A program made the position numbers and the translations under genes. Positions 38,501 through 44,849 of a stretch of 64,000 nt of DNA are shown piece after piece. The stretch's first letter is position 1, and each line of letters begins with the position of its first letter. The notes beneath the pieces were generated by a model. That model did not search any database. It worked only from the letters and a program-made list of their open reading frames with translations, and was not told the DNA's origin. The DNA is from Endomychus coccineus (Eukaryota > Arthropoda > Insecta > Coleoptera > Endomychidae), in contig OY294067.1 in NCBI GenBank assembly GCA_958510875.1, positions 54,634,039 to 54,698,038 of the forward strand. The letters run 5' to 3'.

Positions 38501-41500
38501 TTGTAATTACTAGCTGTGAATGTTCTGAATATTTGGAATAATATTAGAACCATCAACGTATACAATCAAACATTAAATTGATATTAAACTTATAATCAGC
38601 GATCATCTATTTTATTTCTTTTTTCAGCTTACCAGATATATGTTCCGAGCCGGAAATCCATTTGGTGTAGACTTGATCTCTTTGAATATCCAGAGAGGAC
38701 GAGATCACGGTTTACGCCCTTACAACGATTATAGAGAATTGGTGGGACTACCTAGATACGCAAGTTTTGCCGAGTTCGGACCTGAGGTGAGAATCAACTA
38801 TTGTTCTTTTTTGTTACAAATTAAAGTGATATCAACATAGGAGGGTTTAATTCAACAAAACCATGAAATTTCCTATCATGTAGTACATGTTGAAACGATA
38901 GGCATAAGTTATATCTATTTCCTTTTCCATAGATGGGTAACCTGTTGGGAAGTGTGTACTCTTCGATAGATGACGTTGACTTATGGGTTGGTGGACTGCT
39001 AGAGGAGAGAACTCCCGGAAGTATTCTAGGTCTAGTATTCAGGGATATTATAGCAGATCAATTTTATAGGCTGAAGAAAGGTGACAAATATTTCTTTGAG
39101 AATGAGCCTGGCATCAATCCTGGACATTTTTCACCAGGTATGTCTTTGAACTCGATTTCAATAAAAACAGGTTGACCGGAGCTGAAATATGCTAGGTTGA
39201 TGACGCTAGTGTATATTGCGTAACTGATAATTTGTTCATTTGCAGAACAACTTGGTGAACTTCGGAAGACAACTATGGCAAGAATAATTTGTGATAATAG
39301 CGATGGGATACTGTTGGCGAGGCAAGCACCCAATGTTTTCAGAACACCAGGAATACCAGGGTATGTTTAACCTTCCCTAGAATTTGATATAACAGGAAAT
39401 TTTCCATTTAGATTCCTTGGTCAAACTCACTTATTTGTATAACTCCTACGTAGGAATTACGGTACCTATATTCAAATTATGGGATATTGTATATAATAGA
39501 ATCTGATTTACAAAATGTATGTATGAGGGAGAATGAGATACCCCTCCACTCTAATTTTAGTCTCTGATCATTTCCCACCTATGCTAACCACACCATACGT
39601 TTCTCACCCATGCTAATTTCTACTTTTTTATCTGTTTGTATTGGCTAAGCCACCACGTGTTTTTACGTCGTTCTTATTGGTTACCCACAATGCCCGTTCA
39701 TCTCCGTTGTTCCACAACCACTGTACTTGTGAGAGACGTTTCGTCTTGATCTCGTTCTCATTGGCTAATCTGCAAAGGCCTTCCATCTCCGTCGCTCATT
39801 GAAAGAAGAGAAGCTGTCATGTAGCTGCCACATAGCTGTCGTAGAGCTATCACGTAGGCATCCTAGAGCTGTTACATAGATGTCGGGAAACATCCAAATA
39901 GAGCCCTTCCATAAATAGACCAACTTGACGTCATGACAGCTACGTAACAGCTGTAGGACGGTTACGTAACAGCTCTGCGATAGCTATGTGAAAATTCCTC
40001 TCTCAACCAATGAGAAATGGAGATGGAGATTGAAGGGCATTGCAGATTAGACAATAAGAACGAGATCATGACGAAACGTCATAAGAAAGGCAAGATATGC
40101 AATTTTCAGCCTTAATTGTTTATTCAACAACGTACAATAAACACTCGAAGAGTACCCACTCGTTGAGGATCTGAGAATCCATATATAAGGGATCCAGACA
40201 GCGCTAATTCCGAATACAAAAGTTTAAAAATATCAGCTCTTCTCTATTAAATAAGCTCAGTCTGATGAACAAATAGAATATCTCTGCAAGTATGTGTTGT
40301 TGAACTAAACTATCAAACTATTAGATATAGAATGGAGAATCTGCCTGTCGATTGTGCCTAAGACGTCCTATATAGTTATCTTTCCAATTTCGACCAAAAT
40401 CAGCTATCACATTGTTAACTGGAAAGAAGGTTAACGGGGTAACATTTTCATATGCAGTTGCAGATTCAAATGATTTTCGTAGTCTTCAGCTAATTGTAGC
40501 ACTTAGAAATTTTCCAAAAGAAATTAACTTTCTACTACTTATGCCTTATTGAATACCCATGATATATCATTTTGTACTACCTTTTCATAGTTCGATAAAA
40601 TACCTATGGGGTTGAGGGCAGTTCTTGACTGAACTAATGTCTGAAATATGCAAACGAATGATGCTTGCCTCTGGTCTTACAACAGAACACATTATTATAC
40701 AAATGGAAAACAGTGATTTTGAATCAATGATGAATTGTGTACATTTTCAAAAATAAAAGCTCCATCAATATTATAAAGGCCACACTGTTCCAGAATATCC
40801 AAGGTGTCAATATGCGTTTAGGATCCTTGGCCCCAGGGTCCCACAGCGTATAATTAAGATTATTCGAAGTGATTTGAAGAGGTATAATATAAATGAGTAT
40901 ATCTGCGCTGCTTTCACGATTGGGATATAGTAGTCGCCTCTTCATTCAAATGTTTTATACATCTTGCAGAGTTTGCAAGAACGGCAGTATCTGCAATGTT
41001 TGCAGGATTGGGATATGATAGTTGGTTCTTCATCCGAATAATTTCTTTGTCTTTGATTCTTTGTTTCTGCTGGTGCATTGCTCGATGATTTGAACTGAAT
41101 ACCAAACTCGGAATGAGCTGCATTCTGATAGGATTATACGACACCTCCATCAACCATTCAATTCTTATGTCAATGAAAGAAATTGTTGCTTAGAATCCTT
41201 CAAACCATTTAAGTTTGGTTTTATTTATTTATTTATTTTATGATTATTTTGGGGCAATGTCCCAAACAATATCAATGTTGTGCAGAGGGAATGACAATAA
41301 AATTTGAATTCCCTTCTATTTGTGATAATCACATCACATTTTATTCTATCTCTAAGGAAACAGTAGTCATCCAGGGGGTGGGGCTATTTTGACGAGAGTT
41401 ATTCTGACTGAGCTATTTTGGCCGGGGCTGTTCTGACGACGTACACATATTTTATTCAGTTATTGGGTTGATTTGAATGCGTTCTGTATATTCGTACGTG

Positions 41501-42055
41501 AACTGAATTCCATAGCTGCATGGTCACTAGGGATATAAAGCTATGTACAGAGAGTGAATGATACGCTCTTGCATCCGATTCATTAGAAGTATGTTTAAGA
41601 ATGAGGCCCTGTTTAATTTTTTGAAATCCCTTTTACAGTGATTATGAAATTATTATAACCTCATAATAATAATTTTGTGGTAATAAGAACGTCCAATTAG
41701 ATGAAATTCAAGCATTTACTTTATGTTTGACTCTCTACATGAGAAGATATATAACGAGAAGACATCGTTCCACTTGACATTCATAATCAAATACACTCCT
41801 TCGTTTCTGATTATTCCTTGATGTTATTGAAATTTTATCTAAAACAGAGTGGGTTATTCAAATTAAATTTGAAGCTTATGAGAAATGATTTGAATATTCG
41901 TTAAGTATTAATTATACAGAATTAGATAATTTTCATCTCTGTGAGTTTGTCCTCTCTTTTGAACTTTCCTTTGTTTCAGAAATGATTTCGTAGATTGTGC
42001 GAGCGATGCAATACCAGGTATCAATTTTGAACATTGGTTGGACTCTTATGAATAG
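11242..42055 (+). CDS. Secreted animal haem peroxidase (insect chorion-peroxidase-like), 13 exons
   Basis: Joining 11242-11512, 17631-17910, 20620-20834, 22458-22634, 22723-22919, 26383-26575, 26813-27010, 34249-34399, 35471-35624, 38628-38786, 38933-39137, 39246-39360 and 41980-42055 gives one frame of 796 residues. All introns are GT-AG and all phases agree. The protein has a signal peptide (about 1-22), a His-rich stretch, six cysteines at 52-83 ending in CC, then a full peroxidase domain. Visible landmarks: distal His304 in QFGQFLSHD; calcium ligands Asp305, Thr385, Phe387, Asp389 and Ser391; catalytic Arg448 in GDTR; proximal His553 in RFGHS; and [10 protein letters not shown] at 631-640. 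Animal peroxidases use H2O2 to oxidise halides or phenols; insect relatives crosslink eggshell or cuticle or act in immunity. The two acids that link haem by ester bonds in mammalian enzymes are Ser303 and Gln451 here. The exact orthologue is unresolved. An upstream 5' UTR exon is likely because exon 1 begins after a 3' splice site. Confidence 0.92.
11799..11824 (-). repeat. Hammerhead-like stem motif, CACTGTG family
   Basis: The minus strand reads ctgaaga, then agccactgtgtggc, then gaaac. CUGANGA and GAAA are the two invariant hammerhead core strands, and gcca…tggc forms stem II between them. The expected cleavage triplet is not evident, so this copy is probably degenerate. It lies in peroxidase intron 1. 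Confidence 0.45.
12632..12964 (+). pseudogene. DDE transposase C-terminus (ISL2EU/Harbinger type)
   Basis: The frame ends with [20 protein letters not shown], then [17 protein letters not shown] and [13 protein letters not shown]. This matches the tail of DDE_Tnp_4 transposases: LS-EEV, then R-IA-RIHVER-N-R-K-FKIL, then a late APIL-DD. The N-terminal two-thirds are missing and the first part of the frame ([10 protein letters not shown]) looks unrelated. Confidence 0.7.
13131..13488 (-). pseudogene. Remnant of the second ISL2EU protein (SWIM/YqaJ-like)
   Basis: Two overlapping minus-strand frames. The upstream one (13488-13291) contains [20 protein letters not shown] then DPTPLRDHK, resembling the cysteine-tryptophan segment that precedes the YqaJ domain in the accessory protein of ISL2EU elements. 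The downstream one (13337-13131) is not recognisable. The assignment leans on position and orientation and is tentative. Confidence 0.4.
14385..14651. repeat. Degenerate tandem duplication
   Basis: The phrase cctcctaccgttgacatttg occurs at about 14385 and again at about 14487, each followed by agtcagttatca. The phrases gtcaataaaatattcctc and atcaataaaagattcctc also repeat, near 14456 and 14622. A pyrimidine-rich cttctcctgatt run separates the copies. It lies in peroxidase intron 1. Confidence 0.55.
14652..15034. other. Intronic, no recognised feature
   Basis: AT-rich sequence of peroxidase intron 1 between the tandem duplication and the pogo-like element. No family pattern was seen. Confidence 0.4.
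15365..15397. repeat. (GATA)n microsatellite
   Basis: A run of gata and gaca tetranucleotides inside the pogo-like element. Confidence 0.85.
15614..15959 (-). pseudogene. pogo-type transposase: Psq HTH joined to C-terminal remnant
   Basis: The N-terminal frame (15959-15762) reads [19 protein letters not shown] then [20 protein letters not shown], matching the Psq DNA-binding helix-turn-helix that opens many pogo transposases. The overlapping frame (15799-15614) reads [15 protein letters not shown] then [19 protein letters not shown], like the extreme C-terminus of such proteins. The catalytic domain is deleted and the parts are in different frames. Confidence 0.65.
16640..16930. repeat. Two-unit minisatellite with the gggtcgc-gatcacgat core
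   Basis: The segment tttttgggtcgctgatcacg followed by gacgtcagatttactt occurs at about 16651 and again, slightly altered, at about 16815. Each is followed by atcaatt, a G-rich patch and ggaaaatcg. An (AT)n run separates the copies. A 14-G run near 16913-16926 closes the block. The core is related to the units at 27690-27990. Confidence 0.65.
16763..16788. repeat. (AT)n microsatellite
   Basis: Thirteen AT units inside the minisatellite block. Confidence 0.9.
16999..17004 (-). promoter_or_regulatory. Poly(A) signal of the 46-codon frame
   Basis: AATAAA on the minus strand, about 34 nt after the TGA stop. Confidence 0.4.
17038..17178 (-). CDS. 46-codon open frame with poly(A) signal (unrecognised small protein or retrocopy)
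   Basis: From ATG at 17178 the minus strand encodes a polar 46-residue peptide starting [19 protein letters not shown] and ending [13 protein letters not shown] with a TGA at 17038-17040. AATAAA follows at 17004-16999, about 34 nt beyond the stop, a normal spacing for an insect 3' end. A diverged copy of its last 19 codons lies at about 34810-34870, also on the minus strand. I do not recognise the family. It may be a short gene inside a peroxidase intron or a retrocopy of one. No TATA box was checked with confidence. Confidence 0.35.
   Translation of the reverse strand: MSKPQPVYIANSDGSLTKKPETIWNDIPGKLDRISHYVMKIHSEFK
17631..17910 (+). CDS. Peroxidase exon 2 (residues 91-183)
   Basis: The acceptor is aattttatag and the donor is gacag|gtaact. 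It joins exon 1 through a split Glu codon (g|aa). It encodes the pro-domain region, with [17 protein letters not shown] and a helical segment [16 protein letters not shown]. The frame is open upstream of the splice site only to a stop at 17597, consistent with an internal exon. Confidence 0.85.
18495..20345 (-). mobile_element. Penelope-like retroelement, degenerate (copy A)
   Basis: On the minus strand, from the 5' side: a segment with [20 protein letters not shown] (20300-20187), then a reverse transcriptase stretch with [16 protein letters not shown] and the active-site box RYVDDIFAI (19653-19459), then [20 protein letters not shown] with [13 protein letters not shown] (19110-18984), which precedes the GIY-YIG domain in Penelope-like elements. 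Many stops and frameshifts. The minus-strand tail near 18537-18498 (ggaatccacccggaagccaa) is the family's end block. It fills peroxidase intron 2. Confidence 0.8.
20346..20515. repeat. Penelope-type terminal motifs in inverted pair
   Basis: On the minus strand, gaagatgccacctgtaatgg followed by ttgggaaaacgtcg lies at 20381-20346. On the + strand, gaagatgccacttgtaatgg followed by ttggtgaaacgtcg lies at 20420-20453, continuing to ggaatgcatccggaagccaa at about 20509. The two copies face away from a spacer of about 40 bp, forming a long palindrome at the 5' side of the Penelope copy. Both have the TGAAGA / stem / GAAA layout. Confidence 0.65.
20620..20834 (+). CDS. Peroxidase exon 3 (residues 184-255)
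   Basis: The acceptor is atattttag and the donor is gatg|gtgagt. It carries [17 protein letters not shown] then [14 protein letters not shown], the conserved entry to animal peroxidase domains (YR-DG-CNN…WG…R-LPP). Confidence 0.92.
20935..22085 (+). mobile_element. Non-LTR retrotransposon fragment (Jockey/CR1 type)
   Basis: The + strand reads [18 protein letters not shown] then FGIGGKML, the SKAFD-VPH region of reverse transcriptase, then FYADD near 21235. After several stops it ends with a C-terminal stretch around 21860-22000 resembling the R-N-FL-R-LWN-LP-V tail. Heavily mutated. It lies in peroxidase intron 3. Confidence 0.65.
22090..22353 (+). other. Hydrophobic open frame, probably chance
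   Basis: An 87-codon frame rich in Leu, Ile and Phe in the AT-rich tail of intron 3, between a non-LTR fragment and exon 4. It has no family features. T-rich DNA readily gives such frames. Confidence 0.1.
22458..22634 (+). CDS. Peroxidase exon 4 (residues 256-314), distal haem side
   Basis: The acceptor is ccaatttag and the donor is ttca|gtaagt. It contains [13 protein letters not shown] with Gln300, distal His304 and calcium ligand Asp305. Ser303 replaces the Asp that forms an ester bond to haem in myeloperoxidase. Confidence 0.93.
22723..22919 (+). CDS. Peroxidase exon 5 (residues 315-380)
   Basis: It is separated from exon 4 by a short 88-bp intron. It encodes the segment from NGSAISCC to CTLGFAQQ, including [14 protein letters not shown] and CMNFVRS, typical of the family between the distal His and the calcium loop. 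The donor is caacag|gtactc. Confidence 0.92.
23112..23385 (-). pseudogene. BEL/Pao-type gag fragment
   Basis: The minus strand reads [20 protein letters not shown] and later [18 protein letters not shown], matching the LP-I-LP-FNG-W motif of BEL/Pao gag proteins. It is truncated on both sides and abuts an unrelated RNase H fragment at about 23385. It lies in peroxidase intron 5. Confidence 0.7.
23386..24010 (-). pseudogene. Non-LTR retroelement RNase H fragment
   Basis: From 24010 downward the minus strand reads [18 protein letters not shown] (linker before RNase H), then WCTDGSKT near 23700, VFQAEMYA near 23605, [13 protein letters not shown] near 23510 and [12 protein letters not shown] near 23400. 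These are the successive RNase H motifs (TDGSK, E in the AE-A box, DSQA, V-GH-GI). Frameshifts occur between blocks. Confidence 0.65.
24500..25660 (+). mobile_element. Non-LTR retrotransposon fragment (Jockey/CR1 type)
   Basis: The + strand shows [10 protein letters not shown] near 24513, then YADDGRF near 25017, MNEDLGRI with [13 protein letters not shown] near 25095-25190, [12 protein letters not shown] near 25237, and [16 protein letters not shown] then HLICNVTF to 25495. The order matches a reverse transcriptase C-terminal half. Stops and frameshifts are frequent. It lies in peroxidase intron 5. Confidence 0.7.
26383..26575 (+). CDS. Peroxidase exon 6 (residues 381-444), calcium loop
   Basis: It starts [16 protein letters not shown]; Thr385, Phe387, Asp389 and Ser391 match the calcium ligands of the family. 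The acceptor is gattcag and the donor is ttcag|gtgag. Confidence 0.93.
26813..27010 (+). CDS. Peroxidase exon 7 (residues 445-510), catalytic Arg
   Basis: It encodes GDTRTNQM then [13 protein letters not shown] and [11 protein letters not shown]. Arg448 is the catalytic arginine. Gln451 stands where myeloperoxidase has the ester-forming Glu. Met452 aligns with its sulfonium-forming Met243. Confidence 0.93.
27690..27990. repeat. Two-unit minisatellite with the gaggtcgctga-acgaatc core
   Basis: The segment gaggtcgctgagcacgaatc followed by aaattcaacatggcg at about 27772 repeats as gaggtcgctgattacgaatc followed by aaattcaaaatggcg at about 27904. Each follows a ttttgccttga phrase. The unit is about 132 bp. 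The core resembles the units at 16640-16930, so these are dispersed members of one repeat family. It lies in peroxidase intron 7. Confidence 0.6.
28420..30315 (+). mobile_element. Penelope-like retroelement, degenerate (copy B)
   Basis: Same family as the copy at 18495-20345, in the opposite orientation. In order: [20 protein letters not shown] near 28507, [19 protein letters not shown] near 28837, [17 protein letters not shown] with YFDDIFAI (normally Y-DD) at 29398-29530, [15 protein letters not shown] near 29668, and CYVGQTRRN near 30090 followed by SAVAEHV, the YIG half of the GIY-YIG endonuclease. It contains a partial tandem duplication and many stops. It lies in peroxidase intron 7. 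Confidence 0.8.
29098..29446. repeat. Partial tandem duplication inside Penelope copy B
   Basis: The block from atatctccgataaacgctg through caagcggatgtgcaatgagc and ctctccttttttggcc (29104-29265) recurs diverged at about 29280-29440. The duplicated segment spans the reverse transcriptase box before FLSELE. Each copy has different substitutions, so the event is old. Confidence 0.65.
30316..31169. other. Intronic, no recognised feature
   Basis: AT-rich sequence in peroxidase intron 7 between Penelope copy B and the hAT element. Nothing supported. Confidence 0.4.
31178..32469 (-). pseudogene. hAT transposase (ZBED5/GTF2IRD2-like), frameshifted
   Basis: The first frame (32469-32179) opens with [19 protein letters not shown] and [12 protein letters not shown], a BED-like start typical of this group. 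The second (32246-31884) has [16 protein letters not shown] and [20 protein letters not shown] with the catalytic Asp. The third (31869-31471) has [19 protein letters not shown]. The last (31453-31178) has [19 protein letters not shown] then LNTRLQG, usual in these proteins. Co-linear but in several frames. The C-terminal hAT dimerisation domain is absent, so it is both broken and truncated. Confidence 0.8.
32489..32732. mobile_element. Solo LTR (Gypsy-type ends), 244 bp
   Basis: The element starts tgttacgtagg and ends ctcgtaaca, so TG…CA with a short inverted repeat TGTTACG/CGTAACA. It is flanked by the 4-bp direct repeat atat (32485-32488 and 32733-32736). Base composition is clearly richer in GC than the surroundings. 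No internal retrotransposon sequence remains, as expected after LTR-LTR recombination. It lies inside the hAT leader. Confidence 0.75.
33050..33750 (+). mobile_element. Penelope-like retroelement fragment (copy C)
   Basis: The + strand reads [20 protein letters not shown] near 33140, [15 protein letters not shown] near 33442, [10 protein letters not shown] near 33565 and [19 protein letters not shown] near 33665. The order matches Penelope-like proteins. The YVDD segment is deleted. It lies in peroxidase intron 7. Confidence 0.65.
33751..34248. other. Intronic, no recognised feature
   Basis: End of peroxidase intron 7. A short phrase (aagtgttttatt…atatca) occurs twice near 34058 and 34176. 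Confidence 0.4.
34249..34399 (+). CDS. Peroxidase exon 8 (residues 511-560), proximal His
   Basis: It lies after a 7.2-kb transposon-filled intron. It encodes [13 protein letters not shown] with proximal His553. The acceptor is acttatag and the donor is atgaa|gtaagt. Confidence 0.9.
34806..34872 (-). pseudogene. Diverged second copy of the 46-codon frame's C-terminus
   Basis: The minus strand reads [16 protein letters not shown], aligned with [16 protein letters not shown] of the frame at 17038-17178. Only the end is preserved and no start was found. Confidence 0.35.
35471..35624 (+). CDS. Peroxidase exon 9 (residues 561-612)
   Basis: The coding frame starts with one base completing Lys561 and reads [12 protein letters not shown] then MFHPARM and [12 protein letters not shown]. 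The longer open frame in another phase across this exon (35300-35692) is a shadow. The acceptor is cttgtttcag and the donor is gatgcg|gtaagt. Confidence 0.9.
35625..36127. other. Intronic, no recognised feature
   Basis: First part of peroxidase intron 9, AT-rich. Confidence 0.4.
36128..37086. mobile_element. Non-autonomous DNA element with ends of about 100 bp and a GC-richer core
   Basis: The left end ccgggatatcaaaaattatc followed by ttggtcaagg and gttgtggaatct is mirrored at the right end (reverse complement ccgggatgtcaaaaattatc). The match continues about 100 bp to the ttacgtttgaaataattatg block. TA flanks both ends. The core (about 36420-36880) is richer in GC than the neighbourhood and holds the frame at 36667. 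There is no transposase, so this may be a MITE that captured foreign sequence. It lies in peroxidase intron 9. Confidence 0.7.
36667..36870 (+). CDS. Arg/Lys-rich open frame carried by the MITE (unrecognised)
   Basis: 67 codons starting [18 protein letters not shown], with very high Arg, Lys and Ser content and no cysteine. Codon composition is less AT-biased than the surroundings. It may be the first exon of a captured host gene or the DNA-binding N-terminus of a lost transposase. No splice partner was identified. Confidence 0.25.
   Translation: MDIYREKKGRRARSDTKSNYMERKRHSESRRKALLGTTSLHFSNSRATGFSRERHSVYGKLTLQNSF
37087..38627. other. Intronic, no recognised feature
   Basis: Remainder of peroxidase intron 9. 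The frame at 38114-38317 has no family pattern. Confidence 0.4.
38628..38786 (+). CDS. Peroxidase exon 10 (residues 613-665), RDHG signature
   Basis: It contains LFR-type [12 protein letters not shown] and [20 protein letters not shown], the most conserved signature of the family. Asn632 corresponds to the Asn that hydrogen-bonds the proximal His. The acceptor is ttttttcag and the donor is cctgag|gtgaga. Confidence 0.95.
38933..39137 (+). CDS. Peroxidase exon 11 (residues 666-733)
   Basis: It encodes [17 protein letters not shown] then [19 protein letters not shown], the usual VGGL-E region. The acceptor is ttccatag and the donor is caccag|gtatg. Confidence 0.93.
39246..39360 (+). CDS. Peroxidase exon 12 (residues 734-771)
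   Basis: It encodes [20 protein letters not shown], matching the R-T…A-ICDN pattern near the family C-terminus. The donor is ccagg|gtatg. Confidence 0.92.
39735..40075. mobile_element. Foldback element whose arms contain an AGCTGT-ACGTAG array
   Basis: The left arm (gacgtttcgtcttgatctcg, ttctcattgg, taatctgcaa, then repeats of agctgt/tagctg with acgtag) is mirrored by the right arm (reverse complement gacgtttcgtcatgatctcg, ttcttattg, taatctgcaa, ending in cagctgttacgtagctgtc). Arms are about 140-150 bp with a short spacer near 39890-39925. Inside the arms the unit agctgttacgtag recurs several times with variation. It lies in peroxidase intron 12. Confidence 0.65.
40080..41219. other. Intronic, no recognised feature
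   Basis: Part of peroxidase intron 12. Minus-strand frames at 40724-41153 show no family pattern. Confidence 0.4.
41220..41345 (-). mobile_element. Non-LTR retrotransposon 3' end with (TAAA)n tail
   Basis: The minus strand reads [19 protein letters not shown], then aaataatcataaaataaata and further taaa repeats. Such a short coding end followed by a TAAA tail is the usual 3' terminus of I/Jockey-group elements. The element is severely 5'-truncated. Confidence 0.55.
41380..41440 (+). repeat. Short degenerate repeat of the ttctgac-gagctatttt type
   Basis: Three similar segments follow each other: ggggctattttgacgaga, gttattctgactgagctatt and ggggctgttctgacgac. Confidence 0.4.
41980..42055 (+). 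CDS. Peroxidase exon 13, C-terminus and stop
   Basis: It starts after ttgtttcag, completes Gly772 and reads [19 protein letters not shown] to a TAG stop at 42053-42055. No canonical AATAAA is obvious immediately downstream. Confidence 0.85.
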
Positions 42056-42283
42056 TATTGTGTTTATTTTACTTTTTACTGTGATTTATTGTTTGTATAC
42101 AAAAATTTGATTGGATTTTATCAATATAAATATGTTACCTTATACTCTTTTATGACTCCTTCCCACTTTTTAAAGTGTCAACTTCCAAGAAGCTATAAAA
42201 ATTTCAAACTGATATACGAAGTTTCCACATTTTCAATATCGACATTTTGTTTATGTCATTCAGTATTTTTTTATGCTACCCTA

Positions 42284-42900
42284 AAGAAAAGCTATAATGT
42301 TCGAAGAACATCATCTGAGCCAGCGGTGGAACGTTGGGGGAGAAGATAAGTATTCGAATTTTTCTTGAAGGCTTGGAGGTTATAGCCAGAAGGAAAGACT
42401 TCACTAGGCAACGAGTTCCACAACTTTGTCGTTCGATAGAAAAAAGCTTGACAATGAAGGGGTGACTAGTATGAGTTCGTCTAGTCCGCCTACCTGGAAT
42501 CTCTCCTGGTGGAATAACAAACATGATTTCTGATGAATATCAGACATGGAGATAGCGATAGGAAAGTGAGAGATCGCCTACTTCTCTACGATGTCCTAGA
42601 GAGGTCAATGAATTCGTGTGATATCATCAATCAGACTCTTCTGGATATAATCCAAGAGCTTCAGCGTATGTTTGAGAACTGAACTCTAAACATGTGAACA
42701 GTACTCCAGGACAAGTCTAATCTGTGCTTTGTAGATTATGAGGAGCGGCTGGATATATGAAGGAGCTCTTGGCTCGGAATAGAATGCCAACTTTCAGTGA
42801 TGCGGTTTTCTCAATGGACCTCACATGATGATCCCACGTGAGGGTGCTGTTGGTTATCCCGAGCATGATCATCATAACAGGATTAATATAAATGGAAAAC
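42284..42900 (-). mobile_element. Non-LTR retrotransposon C-terminal fragment (Jockey/CR1 type)
   Basis: The minus strand reads TWDHHVRSIEKTASLKVGI then LFRAKSSF near 42850-42750, followed by a LEYC-H-W equivalent and IQKSLIDDI. It ends with FHQERFQVGGL, LSSFFYRTTKLWNSLPSEVF and GYNLQAFKKN at about 42510-42345. Frameshifts occur. It lies 0.2 kb after the peroxidase stop. Confidence 0.7.
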
Positions 42901-43157
42901 ATAAGTCTTCTACCGATATATTTCTTGGCTAGTACTAAAGTCGCTAGGAAAAGAGAACAAACTCATAAAAAAACATAGACTGAAGTGTTTGTCTATGTCT
43001 AAGCATATACTTCACCTAGTCAATGTACATATGAAGAATGTATGGTCATAATCGTGATGGTAAGCAGGAATGGTTTGTGAAAGTCAAATTTTTCGCAAAA
43101 GTAAGTATTACACGAATATTGTATTAATTTTAGCTACTCTCGTGAAAAGTGATAATA

Positions 43158-43294
43158 ATAGTATATCATACACCAAGGTGTTGAAGACTATTATTATTGA
43201 CCGAGCATCAAGATTATTTCGCGAGGGGCTTTGCCCCGAGCGGAATAAGGTGCGAGGTCTATAAATGTCTTCACCACCGTGGTGTATATACTAT
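43158..43294. repeat. Hairpin-forming inverted repeat, about 137 bp
   Basis: atagtatatcatacaccaag followed by gtgttgaagac pairs with gtcttcaccaccgtggtgta followed by tatactat. Inside, gaccgagcatc and tatttcgc pair with gaggtc, ggtgcg and gcggaata. The tip is gaggggctttgccccgag. The central part is GC-rich. A MITE is the likely origin. The ctactagc block just outside it recurs inverted near 44229. Confidence 0.6.
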
Positions 43295-44849
43295 TTTTTC
43301 CACTACTAGCACATTAAACTAGAATTTAATATTTTTAAGTTAAATAAAGTAAACAATTTGATACGTATGCTTGCGTAATTTCTGTCTGATAAAAAGTAAG
43401 TAGGCTGGAAATCAATTTTGACATTTCCATTAAATGACATTTCTCAAAAACAATATTGTTGAAATATCTACGTATACATTACGTATACATGTGAAAAGCC
43501 GAAATGAGGGAAAATTTAAATTGCAAACCACCAGAAATGCGAGAAATCGCAGAAAAAGTTACTGTGTTTGGTGCAGTACCAAGAACGTAGAGATGATTTC
43601 TACTTACTACTGGCATACTTCCACGATTATGCAAGTGATAAAAAGGCCTCTACTTTATGGGCACATTATTCTATGTTGAGATCAACTATTTCCCTTTTCT
43701 ATCGTTTTCACTACTGAAATCTTGTTTTCACTTAAACTAACCTAAAATTTACAAAACCATCTATTATCTGTAGCCTGTAGCAAGGTTACTCACTTGAAAA
43801 ATAATCAGTTTTATTCAATGTCGTCTTCTGGTAATTCTGTGTTCTCGTGGTCTTACTCTTATTTCGTTTAAATAGTTTTGTAACATAACCAAGCTCGGCT
43901 CTGTCCGGCACTCGTTGTAGGTTACGGTCACGATTCACAAATGTCATCAGTCATCCATGTTGAGCGCGAATTTTAAACTAATGGCATTTTTTTATTCAAA
44001 TAATTTTATCGTGTTAGGTAATTTCAAGCAGCAAATACGTTAAAGACAATCTCCTGGTTATACAAAATCACATTGCACAAGTTTCTGTTAAACAACTATC
44101 CTTGAATTCTCAAAACATTTCAGTTTGTTCATTATTAACCTAGGTCAACAATAGAAAAAATTATTAACCATTACTAGAGAAATTCAACTTCTCAGCAGGC
44201 TAGGAGACGCAATAATTGTCAACTTCACAGCTAGTAGTGGGAAAAAGGTAATTATGATTCAAAATTTGCTATGATTTATCGGGAACACCAGAACGTTGGA
44301 ACTCATAATTGAGACGACGATTTTAAAAATTGAGCGGAAAAGCTTAGTTTCCTTGGTAACCATAATACTGCTCTCCAGTGATCTGATTCGATTGATTGAA
44401 AAGCAGTTTATTGAGAAAAGCGGGTGCGATAATAAGCTCCTCATCTCACCCAAAATGAATAGGTTAAGAAGTACCCACCTCACGTGTGTAGATAAATCAA
44501 ATAATGAGCATATAATCCAATAACGTATATACTTTTTCTAAAAGCTGTGCGGGTTGTGAAACTAGTAATCTAGAAGTCGGAAGTTTCCCAAAAAACCAGG
44601 TCTGAATGCTGTTCAAAATTTTCACATTCCAGGCAATTTTTATGTTCAATTCCGGTGTACTAATATTTTCTGTTCCTGAATTCATAAATTTGATTTTTTT
44701 AAATGCCAGAAAATGAAAAATTGAACTCACAAACGTGAGGAAAGTGATTAATTGATCACAGTTTATGTATTTAATGGAGAAGATTTCAAAATGTATTCGC
44801 ATCAGACAGTTATGCTTACTGTGAATTCTTCTCAACTACATTAATGATT
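43295..44849. other. Intergenic, no recognised gene
   Basis: AT-rich. Frames at 43434-43679, 44259-44523 and 44497-44835 carry no family pattern. Confidence 0.45.

Noticed and set aside
44497..44835. 112-codon minus-strand frame
   Set aside because: No domain, splice support or repeat identity. It lies just upstream of a Penelope copy on the other strand, and a chance frame is likelier.
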